Below are positions 1 to 7,891 of a stretch of DNA of 25,011 nt, piece by piece. The translations under genes were made by a program, and so were the position numbers. The stretch spans positions 1-25,011 of the forward strand of contig CANQBT010000014.1 in the NCBI GenBank assembly GCA_947589405.1, in the 5' to 3' direction. The notes beneath the pieces are model-generated. The model had not been told where the DNA came from and ran no database searches. It saw nothing but the letters and a program-made list of their open reading frames with translations. The stretch comes from an uncultured Clostridia bacterium (lineage in GTDB: Bacteria; Bacillota; Clostridia; Lachnospirales; CAG-274). Numbering within the stretch: position 1 is the first letter of the stretch; every line of letters begins with the position of its first letter.

Positions 1-2045
1 ATAGCATATGTTTTGTGGAAGTTAACGCCTATATATCTGAGCCTTTCCTCGTCAAATTCATAATAGTCATCGCACAGATCCTTTACGGAGACCATGCCTT
101 CTGCCGTATTTGGAAGCTCTACATATATTCCCCAAGAGGTAACGCCTGATATTATGCCTTCAAATTCCATGCCGATTTTATTTTCCATATATTCCACTAT
201 CTTATACTTGTCGGCTTCTCTTTCGGCTTCATCGGCCCGTCTTTCGTTTTCGGAGCAATGTCTTGCGGTTTCGGCAAGTATTTTGTTATAGTGCTCTATT
301 CTTTTTTCTGTCAGATCCCCCTTAAGATATTCGCTTATTATTCTGTGTATCTGAAGGTCGGGATAGCGCCTTATAGGTGAAGTGAAATGGCAATAATACT
401 GAGCTGCCAGTCCAAAATGTCTGTCGTTTTCGGCAGTATATTTTGCCTGCTTCATGCTTCTCAACGCCATTTTATTTATAAGCATTTCCTCAGGCTTATC
501 CTTTATTTTATCAATAAGCTGCTGATAGCTTTTGGGGTGCCTTGAGCTGCCCTTTATTACATAGCCTAAGGCACCTGTAAATTCTCTGAGCTTTTCAAAT
601 TTTTCTTCATCGGGCTCCTCGTGTATTCTGTACACAAAGGGAATATCCAGCCAGTAAAAATGTTCTGCAACAGTTTCATTTGCAGCCAGCATAAATTCCT
701 CTATAATGCTTGTAGCAACATTTCTTTCTCTCTTAACAATATCTATGGGTCTGCCCTCTTCGTCAAGCACAATTTTGGCTTCGTCACTATTGAACTCTAT
801 AGCGCCTCTTTTTTGTCTTTTGGCATTAAGTATGTTTCTGAGAGCCTCCATATCCTTGAACATAGGTATAAACTCACTATATTCGGAAATATATGCGGAG
901 TTTTCATTTGTAAGAATATCGTATACTATATTATAGCTCATACGCTTGTCTACATTTATAACAGCCTTTTTTATATCGTGTGATATTATATTTCCCTTTT
1001 TGTCTATTTCCATAATACAGCTCAGAGAAAGTCTGTCCTCACCTTCATTCAGGGAACATATGCCGTTTGAAAGCCTGTGGGGAAGCATAGGTATTACCCT
1101 GTCCGTAAGATATACGCTTGTTGCTCTCTTATAGGCTTCTCTGTTAATAGCCGTTTTTTCTCTTACATAGTGAGATACATCTGCTATATATACTCCAAGT
1201 CTGTAATTGCCGTTGTCCAATACCTCGACAGATACCGCATCGTCAAGATCTTTGGCGTCCTCACTGTCTATTGTCACCATTTTAACGGCTCTCATGTCCT
1301 CTCTGCCTTCCATATCTGCGTATTCCACAATATCGGGTATCTTTTCGGCTTCATTACATACCTCATCTGAAAATTCAAAGGGCAGATCGTACTGATATAC
1401 AATAGAAAGAATGTCTATGCCGGGATCATTTATATGACCGAGTATCTCTGTTACAACGCCTTCGGGATTGCTGTTTTTATCCGCAGGCTTTGTTATTTTT
1501 ACAAGGACCTTATGTCCTGTAACGGCTCCCTTGCTATTGCCGACAGGTATAAAAATATCATTTCCGATCTTGCTTTCATCAGGCACCACAAAGCCATAGC
1601 CCTTTACCTGTTCATAGGTCCCGACAATATGCTTTAGACCTCTTTCCAGCACCTTTACTATTTCTCCTTCTTTTCCTCTGCTGTCGCCGCCTGTTATCCT
1701 GAAAAGCACCTTGTCTTTATGTAAGGCGCCGTTTACAGCAGAAGCAGGTATGAATATTTCCTCCGCAAAATCTTCACAGGCAGCAAAGCCAAAGCCCTTC
1801 TGATTACCTCTGAATATTCCTTTATACAGATTTTCCCTGCTTGGATCGTTTATTTTGCCTTTTTTTGTTATTACAATATCTCCCCCTGCGGCAAGCTCAT
1901 CTATCATATTGTAAAATATATCTCTTTCGCCGACAGGCACCTGCATAAACTCTGCAATATGCTTTGCTCTCATGGGCTTGTATTCCTTATCTTTTATAAA
2001 AGACAAAATTTTTTCTTTTCTCTGAATATACAATTCATTTTCCAT
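1..2045 (-). CDS. rnr: Ribonuclease R (3'-5' exoribonuclease), 3' end outside window
   Basis: Processive 3'-to-5' exoribonuclease of the RNase II/RNB family, which degrades structured RNA and takes part in RNA quality control. The frame is open from an ATG at 2045 through the left edge, giving about 681 residues, so only the last part of the C-terminal S1 domain and tail is missing. Seen in order: an N-terminal helix-turn-helix-like segment, cold-shock-type OB domains (RGNQKGFGF near residue 80), then the RNB core. The catalytic acidic cluster reads DSEDAKDLDD, with D260, D266, D268 and D269 at the family spacing. YYCHFTSPIRRYPDL is the conserved RNB C-terminal motif, and an S1 domain begins near residue 625 (EGIISGVTSWGIYVEL). 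A GAGGTGG ribosome site sits just upstream. It follows secG, the usual Firmicutes order secG-rnr-smpB. A hairpin terminator lies between secG and rnr, so expression may be attenuated or driven by another promoter. Confidence 0.96.
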   Translation of the reverse strand, partial: MENELYIQRKEKILSFIKDKEYKPMRAKHIAEFMQVPVGERDIFYNMIDELAAGGDIVITKKGKINDPSRENLYKGIFRGNQKGFGFAACEDFAEEIFIPASAVNGALHKDKVLFRITGGDSRGKEGEIVKVLERGLKHIVGTYEQVKGYGFVVPDESKIGNDIFIPVGNSKGAVTGHKVLVKITKPADKNSNPEGVVTEILGHINDPGIDILSIVYQYDLPFEFSDEVCNEAEKIPDIVEYADMEGREDMRAVKMVTIDSEDAKDLDDAVSVEVLDNGNYRLGVYIADVSHYVREKTAINREAYKRATSVYLTDRVIPMLPHRLSNGICSLNEGEDRLSLSCIMEIDKKGNIISHDIKKAVINVDKRMSYNIVYDILTNENSAYISEYSEFIPMFKDMEALRNILNAKRQKRGAIEFNSDEAKIVLDEEGRPIDIVKRERNVATSIIEEFMLAANETVAEHFYWLDIPFVYRIHEEPDEEKFEKLREFTGALGYVIKGSSRHPKSYQQLIDKIKDKPEEMLINKMALRSMKQAKYTAENDRHFGLAAQYYCHFTSPIRRYPDLQIHRIISEYLKGDLTEKRIEHYNKILAETARHCSENERRADEAEREADKYKIVEYMENKIGMEFEGIISGVTSWGIYVELPNTAEGMVSVKDLCDDYYEFDEERLRYIGVNFHKTYA

Positions 2046-2086
2046 GACTTCCACCTCAGAAGTATTTTTTCACACAGTATAAAAGT

Positions 2087-2124
2087 TATACAAAACGAAA
2101 ATGGGATGCCCTAAGGCATCCCTT
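2087..2124 (-). terminator. Hairpin terminator or attenuator between secG and rnr
   Basis: On the minus strand, right after the secG stop, GGGATGCC pairs perfectly with GGCATCCC around a TTAG loop (2103-2122). It is followed by ATTTTCGTTTTG. The U-run is interrupted, so read-through into rnr is plausible and the element may set the secG to rnr ratio. Confidence 0.75.
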
Positions 2125-2128
2125 AAAA

Positions 2129-2383
2129 TTACTTTACAAAATTGCTGGCAAGAATAAGTACTGCATATATGACCGCAACTATCTTGGTATACAACTCAAG
2201 CTTGCCCTCAACTGAATTCTTTTTATTTCTGTCCCAGTAGGATGAAGACTGACTGCCTGAAGCCATACCGCCTATAGAACTGGTAAAGCCTGCGGCCTGC
2301 TTCTTCTGTAAAAGAATAAGAGCAACGAGTGCAATACTGCAAATAGTTATAAATACGCATAAAATTATAAATGGAACACTCAT
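2129..2383 (-). CDS. secG: Preprotein translocase subunit SecG
   Basis: Small integral membrane subunit of the SecYEG translocon, which helps SecA-driven export of unfolded proteins across the cytoplasmic membrane. The 84 residues match the family length. Two hydrophobic segments (about residues 4-26 and 64-82) flank a polar, glycine/serine-rich loop (GGMASGSQSSS), the typical SecG hairpin topology. The ATG is preceded by AAGGAGG at good spacing. It is co-directional with the response regulator and mutS2 upstream and with rnr downstream. No strong terminator separates it from the response regulator gene; a TATAAT-like element at 2412-2417 on the minus strand could be the -10 of its own promoter, but no convincing -35 is visible. 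Confidence 0.93.
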   Translation of the reverse strand: MSVPFIILCVFITICSIALVALILLQKKQAAGFTSSIGGMASGSQSSSYWDRNKKNSVEGKLELYTKIVAVIYAVLILASNFVK

Positions 2384-2470
2384 AGCCGAACCTCCTTAAA
2401 TCTCAATCTACATTATAATAACACAACAAATTATAAATATCAAGTATTTTTTTGCTTTTTGTGTCATATA

Positions 2471-3163
2471 TTACATTTTGACATCAAATTTATATCCAAC
2501 GCCCCATATTGTCTTTATACTCCACACATCATCTTTTTTCATTTTTTCTCTTATTCTTTTAATGTGTACATCGACTGTCCTTGTATCGCCTACAAATTCA
2601 TAACCCCATATTTTATCGAGAAGAGTTTCTCTTGTAAACACCTGATTGGGATGAGCTGCAAGAAAGCTCAAAAGCTCAAATTCCTTAGGAGGAAGTGACA
2701 TTTCCTGATCATGATAAGTAACAAGATATGTATTCTGATTTATAAGAAGATTCGGGAAAACTATCTTCTTAACTTCAGGCTCAGTCTTGTTCTCATATCT
2801 TCTGAGCACAGCCTTGACTCTTGCCACAAGCTCCTTTGAATCAAAGGGCTTTACGATATAATCATCTGCGCCCATTTCAAGACCAAGCACCTTGTCAAAG
2901 ACCTCTCCCTTAGCCGTAAGCATAATGATAGGCGTATTTGATATTTGTCTTATTTCTCTGCAAAGCTGATATCCGTCCTTGCCAGGAAGCATTATATCCA
3001 GCAGCACCATATGAGGTGCATACTGCTTAAAGGCTTCAATGACCTCATTGCCCGAATGGACCTCATATGTTTCATAGCCTTGTTTCTCCATGTGAAGTGA
3101 AATAAGCTCCGCTATATGAACATCATCATCTACAATCAATATTTTTATCCTGTCCGTATCCAT
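2471..3163 (-). CDS. OmpR/PhoB-family response regulator (orphan)
   Basis: Two-component transcription factor of 230 residues: an N-terminal receiver (about 7-120) and a C-terminal winged-helix DNA-binding domain (about 132-228). The receiver has all canonical residues: acidic pocket D12-D13-D14, phosphoacceptor D56 (LLDIMLPGKDG), switch T83 and K105 in VKPFD. The winged helix shows LPPKEFELLSFLAAHPNQVFTRE and the usual RTVDVHIKRIREK recognition region. It starts 15 bases after the mutS2 stop with a GGAGG site inside the gap, so it is probably co-transcribed with mutS2. No membrane histidine kinase lies beside it, so its signal and partner cannot be read from context. The only kinase-like gene in the window is about 10 kb away. 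The family is certain; the regulon is unknown. Confidence 0.93.
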   Translation of the reverse strand: MDTDRIKILIVDDDVHIAELISLHMEKQGYETYEVHSGNEVIEAFKQYAPHMVLLDIMLPGKDGYQLCREIRQISNTPIIMLTAKGEVFDKVLGLEMGADDYIVKPFDSKELVARVKAVLRRYENKTEPEVKKIVFPNLLINQNTYLVTYHDQEMSLPPKEFELLSFLAAHPNQVFTRETLLDKIWGYEFVGDTRTVDVHIKRIREKMKKDDVWSIKTIWGVGYKFDVKM

Positions 3164-3178
3164 ATTTCATGACCTCCA

Positions 3179-5542
3179 TTATTTTGTTTCGACTATGGTT
3201 ACGCCCGATTCACCTTCACCGTATTGGCCAAGTCGGTAATTTTTTACACGTGGATTTTTCTTTAAGTAATTGTGTACAGCCGTTCTTAATGCGCCTGTAC
3301 CCTTACCGTGAATAATCGTAACAGGAGAAATCCCTGCTAAAAACACATCATCTATATATTTATCAAGTCTATCAAGAGCCTCGTCAGCCAAAAGTCCTCG
3401 CAGATCCAGCTCGGCAGATATGCTGCTGCTTTTGCTTCTGCCTATTGCGGAAGCATATTTCTTAGGCTCATAGGACGTCTCTTCACTTGTATCAGGGGAA
3501 AGATCCTTTATATTGACCTTTATCTTCATAATGCCTGCTCTTATCATAACATCGCCGTTATTGTCAGGCTTGTTCATAACTATACCGCTTTGATTAAGAG
3601 AGTGTATCCTTACCTTGTCCCCTTTGGCAAGCTTGTTCGGCACCTTATACGACGGCTTGTTTCTTTGGGACAGGCTCTGCTCTATCTGATTCATTTTTTC
3701 TTTGAGCTGTGTACGCTTGCTGTCTATGCCTGAGGTATCTGCACCCTCTCTTTGCATACGCCTTATTTCCTTAAGTATGGCGTCTGCTTCGTCTTTGGCA
3801 TCGCTTATTACCCTTCTTGCCTTTTCATTGGCTTCTCTTAATATTTTCTCTCTCTGTTCATTGAGCCTGTTTCTCTGACTCTGGGCTTCGTTTTTAAGCC
3901 GCTGTGCTTCTTTTCTGTATTCTTCAGCCTTTTCCTGCTCTATAATAAGAGCCTTGCGGCTTATTTCAAGATCCGCTATAACATCTTCAAATTTCACGTC
4001 CTCGTGACTAAGCACATTTTTGGCTTCGTCAATTATATATTCAGGAAGCCCAAGTCGCTTGGATATGGCAAAGGCGTTGCTCTTGCCTGGTATCCCTATG
4101 AGAAGTCTGTATGTGGGTCTGAGCGTTTCTACGTCAAATTCGCAGGAAGCATTTTCTATTCCGTCTGTTGAAAGAGCAAATATTTTAAGCTCGCTGTAAT
4201 GGGTAGTAACGGCTGTTCTGGCACCTATGGCGTACAGATATTTGATTATGGAAACAGCAAGGGCGGCGCCTTCTGTCGGATCCGTACCTGCGCCAAGCTC
4301 GTCAAGAAGCACAAGTGAATTGCTGTTTACATTATCAAGTATATTTACTATATTTGTCATATGAGCGGAAAAGGTACTAAGGCTTTGCTCAATGCTCTGT
4401 TCATCACCTATATCCGCAAATACATTTTCAAATACCGAAAGTTCGGAATTGTCAAAGGCAGGTATGTGAAGTCCCGCCTGTCCCATAAGGGTAAAAAGCC
4501 CCAGCGTCTTAAGACTTACGGTCTTTCCGCCGGTATTGGGACCTGTAATAAGAAGCGTGTTGAAGTCCTTGCCAATATATATATCCGTCGGCACAACGCT
4601 GTCCTTATCCAGAAGCGGGTGTCTTGCCTTTTTAATATTTACATATCCCCTGCCGTTGAATTTAGGCTCTGTTCCCTTCATTTTAAGAGAAAGCTCTCCT
4701 TTAGCAAATACAAAATCTATATGTGCAAGTATTTCGCAGTTGGATAAAAGAGCATCTCTGTTTTCATACACCTTAGCGGAAAGTAAGGCAAGTATTCTCT
4801 CTATCTCAGCCTTTTCCTTGCTGTGAAGCTCCTTTATCTTATTGTTGAGCTGAACAACGCCTATAGGCTCTATAAATACCGTAGCGCCTGTTGACGACTG
4901 ATCGTGTATCATGCCCGATATGGCGTTTTTATACTCCTGCTTTACAGGTACGCAATATCTGTCGTTCCTTATGGTTATGACAGATTCCTGAAGCATATTT
5001 TTATAGTTATTGGAATGTATTATGGAATTAAGCTGATCCTTTATCCTATCGTTTGATATTTTTATATTTCTTCTTATTTCTCTGAGCGTATGGCTGGCGT
5101 CATCGGAAATTTCCGTAGGTGAAATAATGCACCTTTCTATTTCCCTTTCCAGACTGTTTACGGTAATGATAGCACTAAACTGAGGTTCAAGAATGGGAAA
5201 GCTGTCATTTTTGCTTTCGCTTACGGCATAGTCCTTTGCACGCCTTGATACTCTCAGAAAGTCGCCTATATGCATAAGCTCTTCTATATTAAGGCTTCCG
5301 CTTACGTCAACTCTTTTTATATAAGGAAATATATCTCTCAGACCGCCAAGAGAAAGCGCACCTTTTTTTATTATCATGGAAAGCGCTTCTGTTGTTTCCT
5401 TTTGTCTTAGCCTTATTTCTTCCATATCTACAGAAGGTTCAAGCTCCTCTGCGGCTTTTTTTCCAAGCTCGGAGGACCCGCAGCTTATAAGCATTTGAAT
5501 TATCTTGTCAAACTCCAAAGTCTTAAAAGCTTTTTTATTCAT
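3179..5542 (-). CDS. mutS2: MutS2 family ATPase with Smr endonuclease domain
   Basis: MutS2 (RqcU) is a MutS-like ATPase without mismatch-binding domains. It has been linked to suppression of recombination and, in Bacillus, to splitting collided ribosomes for quality control. The 787 residues match the family. Seen: an N-terminal MutS core and lever helices, a Walker A GPNTGGKT near residue 332, a Walker B and signature region LVLLDELGAGTDPTEGAA near 410, and a long charged coiled coil (about 520-630, rich in E, K, R, Q). A KOW-like basic segment precedes a C-terminal Smr domain with the LDLRG and HGKGTGALR motifs, ending at residue 787. The ATG has a GGGGAGA site 10 bases upstream, and a plausible promoter lies at 5579-5608. 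The response regulator follows in the same transcription unit. Confidence 0.96.
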   Translation of the reverse strand: MNKKAFKTLEFDKIIQMLISCGSSELGKKAAEELEPSVDMEEIRLRQKETTEALSMIIKKGALSLGGLRDIFPYIKRVDVSGSLNIEELMHIGDFLRVSRRAKDYAVSESKNDSFPILEPQFSAIITVNSLEREIERCIISPTEISDDASHTLREIRRNIKISNDRIKDQLNSIIHSNNYKNMLQESVITIRNDRYCVPVKQEYKNAISGMIHDQSSTGATVFIEPIGVVQLNNKIKELHSKEKAEIERILALLSAKVYENRDALLSNCEILAHIDFVFAKGELSLKMKGTEPKFNGRGYVNIKKARHPLLDKDSVVPTDIYIGKDFNTLLITGPNTGGKTVSLKTLGLFTLMGQAGLHIPAFDNSELSVFENVFADIGDEQSIEQSLSTFSAHMTNIVNILDNVNSNSLVLLDELGAGTDPTEGAALAVSIIKYLYAIGARTAVTTHYSELKIFALSTDGIENASCEFDVETLRPTYRLLIGIPGKSNAFAISKRLGLPEYIIDEAKNVLSHEDVKFEDVIADLEISRKALIIEQEKAEEYRKEAQRLKNEAQSQRNRLNEQREKILREANEKARRVISDAKDEADAILKEIRRMQREGADTSGIDSKRTQLKEKMNQIEQSLSQRNKPSYKVPNKLAKGDKVRIHSLNQSGIVMNKPDNNGDVMIRAGIMKIKVNIKDLSPDTSEETSYEPKKYASAIGRSKSSSISAELDLRGLLADEALDRLDKYIDDVFLAGISPVTIIHGKGTGALRTAVHNYLKKNPRVKNYRLGQYGEGESGVTIVETK

Positions 5543-5578
5543 ATAAACAATCTCCCCGATTATATTTATTTAAATTTT

Positions 5579-5608
5579 ATTATATCATATACAATACATT
5601 AAATGCAA
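5579..5608 (-). promoter_or_regulatory. Candidate sigma-A promoter of mutS2
   Basis: On the minus strand TTGCAT (5603-5608), an 18-base spacer and TATAAT (5579-5584) lie about 40 bases before the mutS2 start and just after the spo0A terminator. This would make mutS2 the head of its own unit. Confidence 0.6.
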
Positions 5609-5633
5609 CAAATTATTCACATTTTTTTATAAT

Positions 5634-5680
5634 AATAAAAAAATATGCCGAAAATATGAATAAAATTCACATTTCCGGCA
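5634..5680 (-). terminator. Rho-independent terminator of spo0A
   Basis: A 16-base-pair stem (5646-5661 with 5665-5680, three-base loop) forms in minus-strand RNA with two G-U pairs and is followed by UAUUUUUUUAUUAUUAU. It lies 10 bases beyond the spo0A stop codon. Confidence 0.9.
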
Positions 5681-5690
5681 TTGTTTTTTA

Positions 5691-6452
5691 CTAATTTGAT
5701 ATAATTGTGTTTTTCAGATATTCCAGAACAGCGTATATGTATTCGCTATTTGTCGGTCTCTGTTTCTTTTCCTTATCGGGAAACCCCATCTTCTCATAGA
5801 AATCGTTACCGCCGTACTTTTTCCATGCAGATTCTATGGCATGACGTATTGCTCTTTCAACTCTGTCCCCTGTCGTATTGTTCTCACGGGCTATTCTGGG
5901 ATAAAGCACCTTAGTGACTCCCTCCAGGATCTTCTCGTCCTTATAGCCATAGAGAATGGCGGTCTTAAGATATTTGTACCCTTTAAGATTGGGATATATG
6001 CCTGTATTGTTAAGTATAACAGAGACCTTCTGTTCTATATAGCTGTCATTTATCTGGCTTTCAATACCTTCGTCTACTATACTTCCGGGCGTAAACATAT
6101 CTAAAAGACGCCTTTTGAGAGCATTTACATCATAGGGCTTGATCATAGCATAGTCCGCCCCTGCCTGAAATGCCTTTGAAATGATGTTGTCGGATTTTAC
6201 TGAGGCTATAACTATGGTCTTAATATCTCTCTTCTTCTTTAGTTCTCTTATTTCCTCCAGCACAGTAACCCCGTCTACACCGGGTATAATAATATCCAGC
6301 ACAACAGCATCGGGCTTATCATACTTTATATGATCCAAAGCTTGTTCTCCATTGCTGCAGGATATTATACCTTCGACATTTTCATCATTGTTCAATACAC
6401 TTTCTATAAGCTTTCTTTCGTGATCGCTATTTATGGCTATAAGAACTTTCAT
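5691..6452 (-). CDS. spo0A: Stage 0 sporulation protein A, with divergent receiver domain
   Basis: Master regulator of entry into sporulation, active as a DNA-binding dimer. The 253 residues comprise a receiver (about 1-120) and the characteristic Spo0A_C domain (about 145-250). The latter holds GYKYLKTAILYGY, TKVLYPRIA and the recognition helix RVERAIRHAIESAWKK, nearly identical to the known family, so identity is secure. The gene sits directly after spoIVB, the conserved spoIVB-spo0A order. Oddly, the receiver keeps the phosphoacceptor D53 (VVLDIIIPGVDG) and the lysine in IKPYD. However, the acidic pair that normally binds Mg (DD in other Spo0A proteins) reads I7-N8 in KVLIAINSDHE, and the switch Thr reads Ala in IVIASVKSD. 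D10 is the only nearby acid. Phosphorylation may therefore be altered. An own promoter and a leader hairpin lie upstream. Confidence 0.95.
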   Translation of the reverse strand: MKVLIAINSDHERKLIESVLNNDENVEGIISCSNGEQALDHIKYDKPDAVVLDIIIPGVDGVTVLEEIRELKKKRDIKTIVIASVKSDNIISKAFQAGADYAMIKPYDVNALKRRLLDMFTPGSIVDEGIESQINDSYIEQKVSVILNNTGIYPNLKGYKYLKTAILYGYKDEKILEGVTKVLYPRIARENNTTGDRVERAIRHAIESAWKKYGGNDFYEKMGFPDKEKKQRPTNSEYIYAVLEYLKNTIISN

Positions 6453-6478
6453 GTGATCCCTCCAATTACAACTATAAG

Positions 6479-6499
6479 AATAATACTTTTAGTATTATT
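6479..6499 (-). promoter_or_regulatory. Inverted repeat in the spo0A leader
   Basis: A perfect 9-base inverted repeat AATAATACT / AGTATTATT with a three-base centre lies between the predicted spo0A -10 box and its ribosome site. It may be an operator or an mRNA leader hairpin; the sequence does not tell which. In AT-rich DNA it could also be incidental. Confidence 0.4.
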
Positions 6500-6520
6500 A
6501 ATCATTCAATTATATAATAT

Positions 6521-6548
6521 ATTATATCATACATTTTGTGTATTGCAA
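6521..6548 (-). promoter_or_regulatory. Candidate sigma-A promoter of spo0A
   Basis: On the minus strand TTGCAA (6543-6548), a 16-base spacer and a perfect TATAAT (6521-6526) lie about 70 bases before the spo0A start codon, in the gap after spoIVB. No good sigma-H element or Spo0A box was found here by eye. Confidence 0.6.
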
Positions 6549-6562
6549 TACCTTTTTTTAAA

Positions 6563-7789
6563 TTATAACATATTTTCTATGAAAATCCCATACCCTCTGC
6601 CGGGATTATTTACAAAGACATGTGTTACCGCTCCAACAAGTTTTCCGTTCTGTATAATGGGACATCCGCTCATCCCCTGAACTATACCGCCTGTTTTGTC
6701 CAAAAGCCTTTTATCGGTAATTGTTATCACAAAATTTTTATTGCTGCTTGTATTATATCTATTAATGCTGTTTATATGAATGGTGTATTCTTCGACATTT
6801 TCCGACGTTATATTTGATAATATGACAGCATCACCTGTACTTATGCTATTCCTATACCCCACCGAAACGTATTTCCCTTTTATTTCCTCTGTCAATGTTC
6901 CGTATATGCCATTGTCGTTATTCTCATATACATAACCAAGAGTGCCGTTGTAATCTATTGTGCCCTGTAGAGAACCCGGCTTTCCCTTTTGTCCCTTTTC
7001 TGCATAGTCAACGGTCACATTTAATATCTCACCGTCTTTTATCTCTATCTTTTTTCCTGTATCTACATCGTTTATAGGGTGTCCTAAAGCACCGAATTTT
7101 TTGCTTTCGCTATCATAATATGTGATAGTTCCTATTCCCTGTGTACTGTCTCTTACCCATATTCCCAGTTTTTTATTGTTGTCGTCCTTTGATTTTACCG
7201 GGTATACGGTACAGCTTTGTTCTTTGCCGTCTCTTATAAATCTTATGTTTGCCGATGAAGGGCTTTTCATTACGGCATCATTAAGCTCTTCCTTATTATT
7301 TATCTTGACATTGTTTATCTCTTTAATTATATCTCCTGATTTAAGTATGTTTTCGGCAGGAGAATAAAATGTTCCGTTTTCTCCCTTTACCTTTCCCGTT
7401 CCCAGCACAAGTACTCCATTAGAGTTGACGCATATGCCTACTGCTCTGCCTACTGCATATACCTTTTTTTCAGGCGTAAAATTCAAATTGATTTTTTTGA
7501 CAGGCAAGCCCAGAAATTTTACTTTTACACCGGCAACGCCTGCCTTATCGGAGCTTATCAACGCCTCGTTACCAAGCTCTGTATTTATATTTTCCGAAAC
7601 CCTTTTATTATTTATGCTAAGCGTTTCAACGCTGTCTGCTTCAAGCTCTGCCTTAAAAGGCTGATTTAGTCTGAAGCTGTTGTTTTCTCCGGCGACCATA
7701 TATATATTTTCTGGTATAGCCGCATATTCTGATAAAAAATATATAAATACCAATGCATATAACATGCATATGGTTTTTTTATATCTCAT
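6563..7789 (-). CDS. spoIVB: SpoIVB intramembrane-signalling serine peptidase
   Basis: Secreted serine peptidase of family S55. In Bacillus it is made in the forespore and cuts SpoIVFA, releasing the SpoIVFB protease that activates pro-sigma-K. The 408 residues match the family (about 426 in B. subtilis). Seen: an N-terminal hydrophobic anchor (about 6-24); a PDZ region (about 105-200, GKVKGENGTFYSPAENILK onward); and the peptidase core with H237 in FGALGHPI, D359 in TDKRLL and the nucleophile S374 in GMSGCPI. The last differs from the usual GMSGSPI only at the residue after the Gly. The conserved C-terminal GAVTHVFVNNPGRGYGIFIE is present. It lies just upstream of spo0A as in most spore formers. 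A near-match to a forespore-type promoter (GAATA at 7830-7834, GGAAAAGTT at 7807-7815, minus strand, spacer 14) precedes it but is weak. Confidence 0.96.
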   Translation of the reverse strand: MRYKKTICMLYALVFIYFLSEYAAIPENIYMVAGENNSFRLNQPFKAELEADSVETLSINNKRVSENINTELGNEALISSDKAGVAGVKVKFLGLPVKKINLNFTPEKKVYAVGRAVGICVNSNGVLVLGTGKVKGENGTFYSPAENILKSGDIIKEINNVKINNKEELNDAVMKSPSSANIRFIRDGKEQSCTVYPVKSKDDNNKKLGIWVRDSTQGIGTITYYDSESKKFGALGHPINDVDTGKKIEIKDGEILNVTVDYAEKGQKGKPGSLQGTIDYNGTLGYVYENNDNGIYGTLTEEIKGKYVSVGYRNSISTGDAVILSNITSENVEEYTIHINSINRYNTSSNKNFVITITDKRLLDKTGGIVQGMSGCPIIQNGKLVGAVTHVFVNNPGRGYGIFIENML

Positions 7790-7847
7790 ATTACCACCTC
7801 AATATTAACTTTTCCACCGTAAAGTTTAATATTCTGTGTAATATAAT

Positions 7848-7887
7848 CTAAAAAAGGAATTACAGAATATGTATACTCTGTAATTCC
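7848..7887 (-). terminator. Rho-independent terminator of rluB
   Basis: On the minus strand GGAATTACAGAGTA pairs with TATTCTGTAATTCC (one G-U pair allowed, hairpin 7856-7887) and is followed by TTTTTTAG, four bases after the rluB stop. It separates the carboxypeptidase-rluB unit from spoIVB. Confidence 0.9.
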
Positions 7888-7891
7888 TCGC

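Noticed and set aside
4361..4747. 128-codon plus-strand frame antisense to mutS2
   Set aside because: Entirely within the conserved MutS2 ATPase coding region, no ribosome site or domain; a shadow frame.
6373..6379. TTCGACA, the complement of a Spo0A box (TGTCGAA), within spo0A
   Set aside because: It lies inside coding sequence with no promoter beside it; a seven-base match is expected by chance.
7807..7834. Forespore sigma-factor-like promoter upstream of spoIVB
   Set aside because: The -10 has a wrong base and the spacer is 14; kept only as a remark in the spoIVB entry.
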